A stretch of DNA of 64,000 nucleotides from JAHDCJ01 sp039028895 (GTDB lineage Bacteria > Bacteroidota > Bacteroidia > Chitinophagales > Saprospiraceae): assembly GCA_039028895.1 (NCBI GenBank), contig JBCCHF010000007.1, positions 1 through 64,000 of the forward strand, in the 5' to 3' direction. This document shows, piece by piece, positions 60,100 to 64,000 of the stretch. The notes below the pieces were generated by a model that worked only from the letters and a program-made list of their open reading frames with translations, had not been told where the DNA came from and did not search any database. The position numbers were made by a program, and so were the translations under genes. The first letter of the stretch is position 1; the number at the start of each line of letters is the position of its first letter.

Positions 60100-62259
60100 A
60101 TGAGTACCACAAAATACCGGACCTGCCACCTGTGTGAAGCGATGTGTGGCCTTGCTATTGAAGTACAGGATAATGAGGTTGTTTCGATAAAAGGCCATAA
60201 GGAAGACATTTACAGCAAAGGCCATATTTGCCCGAAAGGAACGGCATTAAAGGATTTGCACAACGACTCCAATCGCCTGAAGCAACCCGTCAAGAGAACT
60301 CCGGATGGCTGGGAAGTGATTTCCTGGGAAGAAGCATATGACACCGTAGAGAGAGAACTCAAAAAGATCAGGAAAAAATACGGCAATGATGCCATCGCCA
60401 CCTACACGGGCAACCCAACAGTCCATAACACCGGAACGGCCCTCACACTATACGATACCGTAAATGCGATTAACACCCGTAACCGTTATGCCTCCCACAG
60501 CCTCGATTCTGTGCCGGTGTTTTTGGCAAATCAAATGATGTTTGGCCATGCTGTCCTCGCTCCCATCCCTGACATAGATAATCTCGATTACCTCATGATA
60601 ATCGGGGCCAACCCGATGGCTTCAAACGGTAGTTTTATGTCAGTACCCAATATTCGAGGCAAGATTAATGCCATCAAGAAAAGGGGGGGTAAAGTCGTCG
60701 TCATCGATCCTCGAAAAACTGAAACAGCGCAGAAAGCAAGCGAACATTATTTCATCCATCCCGAGAAAGATGTCCTTTTCCTGATGGCAATCATCAATGA
60801 ACTGTTTCGAAGGGAAGCCATACCACAATCAAAAGCTCTCTCACTGTCAGACAATCTTGAAAAGCTTCAATCCCTCACAGCACCATACACGCTTGAAAAA
60901 GTTTCGCCCCTTACCGGAATATCTGTTGATGATATGGCCCACATCGTCGATGATCTGTCAGGCCACAAGCACAGTGTTGTTTACGGTAGGCTTGGCGTCA
61001 ATACACAAACTTACGGGACGCTATGTCAATGGCTGATCCACTGTATCAATATCTTGCTCGGCCAACTCGATGTTAAAGGTGGATTGATGTTTACATTGCC
61101 AGCCATCGATTACGTAACACTGATGGCTCACGAGTCCAAAATGTTTCGTTACGCCAGCAGGGTTAACGAATACCAGGAGATAGTCGGCGAATTCCCAACA
61201 GCTGCATTGGCCGACGAGATTTTAACAGAGGGGAAAGGACAGGTACGTGGCTTTATCAGTATTGCAGGCAATCCGGCCCGATCAGCACCCAACTCGAAAT
61301 TGGTAGAAAAGGCATTGGCCGACCTCGAGTTTATGGTAGCGATTGATATGTATATCAACGAAACTACTCAATACGCCGATATCATACTTCCGCCGGCTGT
61401 AGGACTGGAAACGATGCACTATTCTTTTGTCTTGCACATTGTGGCAACACGAAACACCACCAAATTCAGTCCGGCACCACTACCCATCTCCAAAGAGCAA
61501 CGCTATGACTGGCAGATCATGGGAGAATTGCAAAGGCGATTATTCGATGGCAATATTTTCCAAAGGATCAAAAGCAATATCATGTCCCGTATTCACCCCA
61601 AAGTGAAATTGGATCTTGCGCTCAAAACCGGACCATATGGCGTCTGGGGAGGTCGGTTTTTAAGAAAAGACGGACTAAGCTTAAAACGACTAACCAAAAA
61701 CATAGGCGGTATTGAATTGTCACCTCTGAAACCTGTTTTGCCGGGAAGACTATTCACAAAAAACAAACGCATAGAATTAGTGCCAGCGCTATTCGCCAAA
61801 GAAGCTGAAAAGATCAAAGCAATTTTGGATCAAGACTCTAATGGCGTGTATCCACTGAAGCTGATCGGCAGGCGACACCTCCGCAGCAATAATTCATGGA
61901 TGCATAACCTTCCGGTCCTTCAAGGCGGTACTCGAAGATGTACTGCACTCATTCACCCCAACGATGCTTCCGATGCAAAAATCACGAATGGCGAGGTTAT
62001 TGAAGTATACTCCGCATTTGGCGCGATTTCAATAGAAGCAGAAGTATCGGAAGACATTATGCCAGGCACAATTAGCATCCCACACGGTTGGGGCCATCAG
62101 GGAGAAAAAATCCAATTAGCGGTTGCCCAAAATGAGGCTGGAGTCAATATCAATGAACTGATGGATCACAAAAGATTGGACCCATTATCTTACAACATGG
62201 CCTTTAACGGTCATCCGGTAGCTATTCGAAAACTGCAAAATGAAAAGGTTTCTGCATGA
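60100..62259 (+). CDS. Molybdopterin-dependent oxidoreductase, single [4Fe-4S], cytoplasmic
   Basis: The cluster motif is CHLCEAMC, then GHICPKG (C-x2-C-x3-C and a fourth Cys), near the N-terminus. The pterin-binding region follows (IIGANPMASNGSF, KVVVIDPRKTETAQKA) and the C-terminal molybdopterin-dinucleotide domain holds LIHPNDASDAKITNGEVIEVYS. At the usual metal-ligand segment the protein has YASHSLDSVP; the ligand is not certain. There is no Tat signal and no partner subunit gene. The 149-residue gene downstream overlaps it by 4 bases. Substrate unknown. Confidence 0.87.
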   Translation: MSTTKYRTCHLCEAMCGLAIEVQDNEVVSIKGHKEDIYSKGHICPKGTALKDLHNDSNRLKQPVKRTPDGWEVISWEEAYDTVERELKKIRKKYGNDAIATYTGNPTVHNTGTALTLYDTVNAINTRNRYASHSLDSVPVFLANQMMFGHAVLAPIPDIDNLDYLMIIGANPMASNGSFMSVPNIRGKINAIKKRGGKVVVIDPRKTETAQKASEHYFIHPEKDVLFLMAIINELFRREAIPQSKALSLSDNLEKLQSLTAPYTLEKVSPLTGISVDDMAHIVDDLSGHKHSVVYGRLGVNTQTYGTLCQWLIHCINILLGQLDVKGGLMFTLPAIDYVTLMAHESKMFRYASRVNEYQEIVGEFPTAALADEILTEGKGQVRGFISIAGNPARSAPNSKLVEKALADLEFMVAIDMYINETTQYADIILPPAVGLETMHYSFVLHIVATRNTTKFSPAPLPISKEQRYDWQIMGELQRRLFDGNIFQRIKSNIMSRIHPKVKLDLALKTGPYGVWGGRFLRKDGLSLKRLTKNIGGIELSPLKPVLPGRLFTKNKRIELVPALFAKEAEKIKAILDQDSNGVYPLKLIGRRHLRSNNSWMHNLPVLQGGTRRCTALIHPNDASDAKITNGEVIEVYSAFGAISIEAEVSEDIMPGTISIPHGWGHQGEKIQLAVAQNEAGVNINELMDHKRLDPLSYNMAFNGHPVAIRKLQNEKVSA

Positions 62260-62705
62260 TAAAAATCAATGAAGATAACTATCAGTCTTACAAAAGTACT
62301 TTTACTGTTGGCTGGTTATTCATGTCAAAGATTCTCAAACAAGATCCCTATGCTGAGTCTTCTCCGCTGGTCGTTCTCCACAATTTGGAGCAGGAAAGTG
62401 CGGTAAAAGCAAGAAAGAGTTTAAAGATAGGGCTCCGTGAAATCATCAACCTGTTAAATCAGGTGCCACCACAAGCTACTGATCTTCTTGAAAAAATTCT
62501 CAAAGAAAAAGATTGCCCAAGCATCAGAGTGATCATAGCTCTGGATAAAAGCATTCCTGAGAAGGTCATTGGCAGGGGCAAGATCAAAAACATGGAAGAA
62601 TACGCGGTTGTGCGGGAGGTCCTGAATGATGTCGATTATGATATCTCAGAATCTGAACGGGAAACACTCTCTGCTATCTTTGGCGAATTTGAAAATAATA
62701 TATAA
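62256..62705 (+). CDS. Unknown protein coupled to the molybdopterin oxidoreductase
   Basis: ATG overlaps the preceding stop by four bases (ATGA), so translation is coupled. 149 residues, soluble, mostly helical (ARKSLKIGLREIINLLNQV). I recognise no family. A role as a chaperone, accessory or electron-transfer partner for the oxidoreductase is inferred only from coupling. Confidence 0.7.
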   Translation: MIKINEDNYQSYKSTFTVGWLFMSKILKQDPYAESSPLVVLHNLEQESAVKARKSLKIGLREIINLLNQVPPQATDLLEKILKEKDCPSIRVIIALDKSIPEKVIGRGKIKNMEEYAVVREVLNDVDYDISESERETLSAIFGEFENNI

Positions 62706-62726
62706 CCTTTAACCTAACCCATAAAC

Positions 62727-64000
62727 ATGAAAAGCCCCCTTTGTATCTTTTTCCTGTTATTGCTTTTTTCGTGTTCCTCAAATACTGGAAACCAGTATGG
62801 AAGTTCCGGCATGCAGGTTACCCTGACATTCATCAATACATTAGACGATTACCCGGTCCAAATCTTCACGGAAGATGATAGTGGCAATGAAAAGTATATC
62901 GAAACTATCGGCGCCAATACAGAATTCGAGTTTGCGGCTGCCGAACCAAGTCAGATCTTCTATTTCAAGCCAAAAGGTAAAAGTAATTATGAGATCCTGC
63001 CTTATACGGTTGACACGCTAAAAACCCAACGTTACGAATTGGAACTGGCGCAAAAACGATATGGCGAATCAAAAAATACCTACAAAAGGATTACCAATGC
63101 CATGGCTAACCGTTACTCGTTCGACATCGCGAAAATCGATCCGTTCAAGATTGATGCCGATGAGAGCAGAGGTGGTGGCAGGAAGAAACTGATATTCGAA
63201 GAACTCAGCGACTTCGATCGCGATTGGTATCCGTTTGACGGCGATTTTGCCGTCAAGAAGCAATTCGATGTACAATTTATCAATGAGGGCAAATCGGTTG
63301 AAAAGTCAGAATTGTACAGGTCTATGCAGAGCTTTCAAAAAGAATATACAGCATCCATCGATGCCAGTGCGACCTATAAGGGTGTTACGGGCACTGCCAG
63401 CGGATCATGGTCGAAATTGACCAGGAATGGAGAAGATACCCAATCCTTTTTCTCATGGTTTCGAAAGGAAGATAAAAAGTATTTCATCCAACTTAACCAC
63501 AAACATATCAAACTGGATGAAGGCTTTCAAAAAGCGGTTGCAGCACTACCCGTCCCCGGGGAGTTACCAGCAACCATTAATGAAGCCATTACGCATAAAA
63601 CGTTTGACAGCTATTACCAATTTGTAAAAGACTGGGGCACCCATTATCCCGAAAAGGTGACCTATGGCGGCATCATCCAGGGTAGTCTTAACTCTACTCG
63701 TGATCAGATTACCGAGCTTGTTCAAAAAGGATATGGCGTTAAGGCCGGACTCGAAGTTCCCATAAAAGGAGCCGAAGCAGGTATCGGAGGTGGTTATAGC
63801 GAAGAGCAGATAGAAGAGCTTGAAAGTATTACTGAATCTTCCCACAAAGAGTATGTCTACAAAGGCGGTGAAGGGTATTTTGAGCTTTGGGCTGTTGGAG
63901 ATGAAGTTCAGCCGATCTACATTGACCTTGAACCGCTTGCGGATCTGTTAGTTGCAGACTATTTGCCAGAAGCTGAACAACTGGTGGCCAAGCGGCAAAT
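62727..64000 (+). CDS. MACPF-domain lipoprotein, truncated by window edge
   Basis: The frame runs 424 residues without a stop to the window end. Lipobox C16 (FSC), then an N-terminal region of about 180 residues. The MACPF/CDC signature is at 296-307: YYQFVKDWGTHY, with W303-G-T-H306-Y and a following GG (YGGIIQG), the hinge glycines. MACPF proteins make pores in membranes; in Bacteroidales they include the BSAP antimicrobial toxins. No immunity or regulator gene can be judged because the sequence ends here. Confidence 0.85.
   Translation, partial: MKSPLCIFFLLLLFSCSSNTGNQYGSSGMQVTLTFINTLDDYPVQIFTEDDSGNEKYIETIGANTEFEFAAAEPSQIFYFKPKGKSNYEILPYTVDTLKTQRYELELAQKRYGESKNTYKRITNAMANRYSFDIAKIDPFKIDADESRGGGRKKLIFEELSDFDRDWYPFDGDFAVKKQFDVQFINEGKSVEKSELYRSMQSFQKEYTASIDASATYKGVTGTASGSWSKLTRNGEDTQSFFSWFRKEDKKYFIQLNHKHIKLDEGFQKAVAALPVPGELPATINEAITHKTFDSYYQFVKDWGTHYPEKVTYGGIIQGSLNSTRDQITELVQKGYGVKAGLEVPIKGAEAGIGGGYSEEQIEELESITESSHKEYVYKGGEGYFELWAVGDEVQPIYIDLEPLADLLVADYLPEAEQLVAKRQ

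Noticed and set aside
1..64000. CRISPR array or prophage
   Set aside because: The dispersed repeats vary in length and spacing and have no spacers. No integrase, capsid or tail genes are seen.

Overview
The window comes from a Bacteroidota chromosome, most likely a marine or algal-associated member of the Saprospiria/Lewinella type. The evidence is five secreted proteins ending in type-A Type IX secretion (T9SS) sorting domains (xxPNP start, later GxY), many lipoproteins with the lipobox cysteine, several sites matching the Bacteroidota sigma-ABfr -7 element TAnnTTTG, and a monomeric NADP isocitrate dehydrogenase. It is ordinary chromosome with metabolic and accessory genes. I see no rRNA, CRISPR array, insertion sequence or prophage module.

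Layout. 1-7.6 kb: a PL6 polysaccharide lyase with a lipoprotein partner, an ankyrin/PD40 protein, a serine hydrolase and a GH47 alpha-mannosidase lipoprotein. 7.6-11 kb: a membrane-anchored OmpR-type regulator with a striking TTAC repeat array in front of it, a TonB-C-like secreted protein and an outer-membrane barrel. 11-15.5 kb: a DUF1800/DUF1501/discoidin-T9SS cluster bounded on both sides by copies of one structured repeat. 15.6-18.9 kb: a co-directional run with a tandem Tudor-like protein, DoxX, DinB, a deaminase and an M19 dipeptidase. 19-28 kb: secreted and stress-type singletons (arylsulfotransferase, flavodoxin, MerB-like, DUF4261, macro domain, methyltransferase). 27.8-28.05 kb: three tightly packed, divergent tRNA genes (Ser-UGA, Cys-GCA, Ser-GCU). 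28-34 kb: a sucrose-6F-phosphate-phosphorylase-like GH13_18 enzyme, an APH-type kinase, a structured non-coding stretch and a six-hairpin glycosidase lipoprotein. 35-43 kb: a sulfatase, regulators, a SnoaL lipoprotein, a sterol-desaturase-like enzyme and an SDR. 43.4-50.6 kb: a complete ABC sugar importer with a cytoplasmic GH65 hydrolase and a divergent AraC regulator. 50.6-54 kb: RlaP-like nucleotidyltransferase, PARG-like TIGR02452 and DUF1801. 55.7-58 kb: icd with a clear terminator. 58-64 kb: small conserved genes, a molybdopterin oxidoreductase with a tightly coupled unknown protein, and a truncated MACPF pore-former lipoprotein at the right edge.

Two themes stand out. The first is carbohydrate use: PL6, GH47, GH13_18, GH65, a six-hairpin glycosidase, a sulfatase and an ABC (not SusCD) importer. 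The second is non-coding structure: a degenerate intergenic repeat family built from CTTTGTG/CTCTGCG words and often forming hairpins sits in at least a dozen leaders across the window, usually within 100 bases upstream of a start codon.
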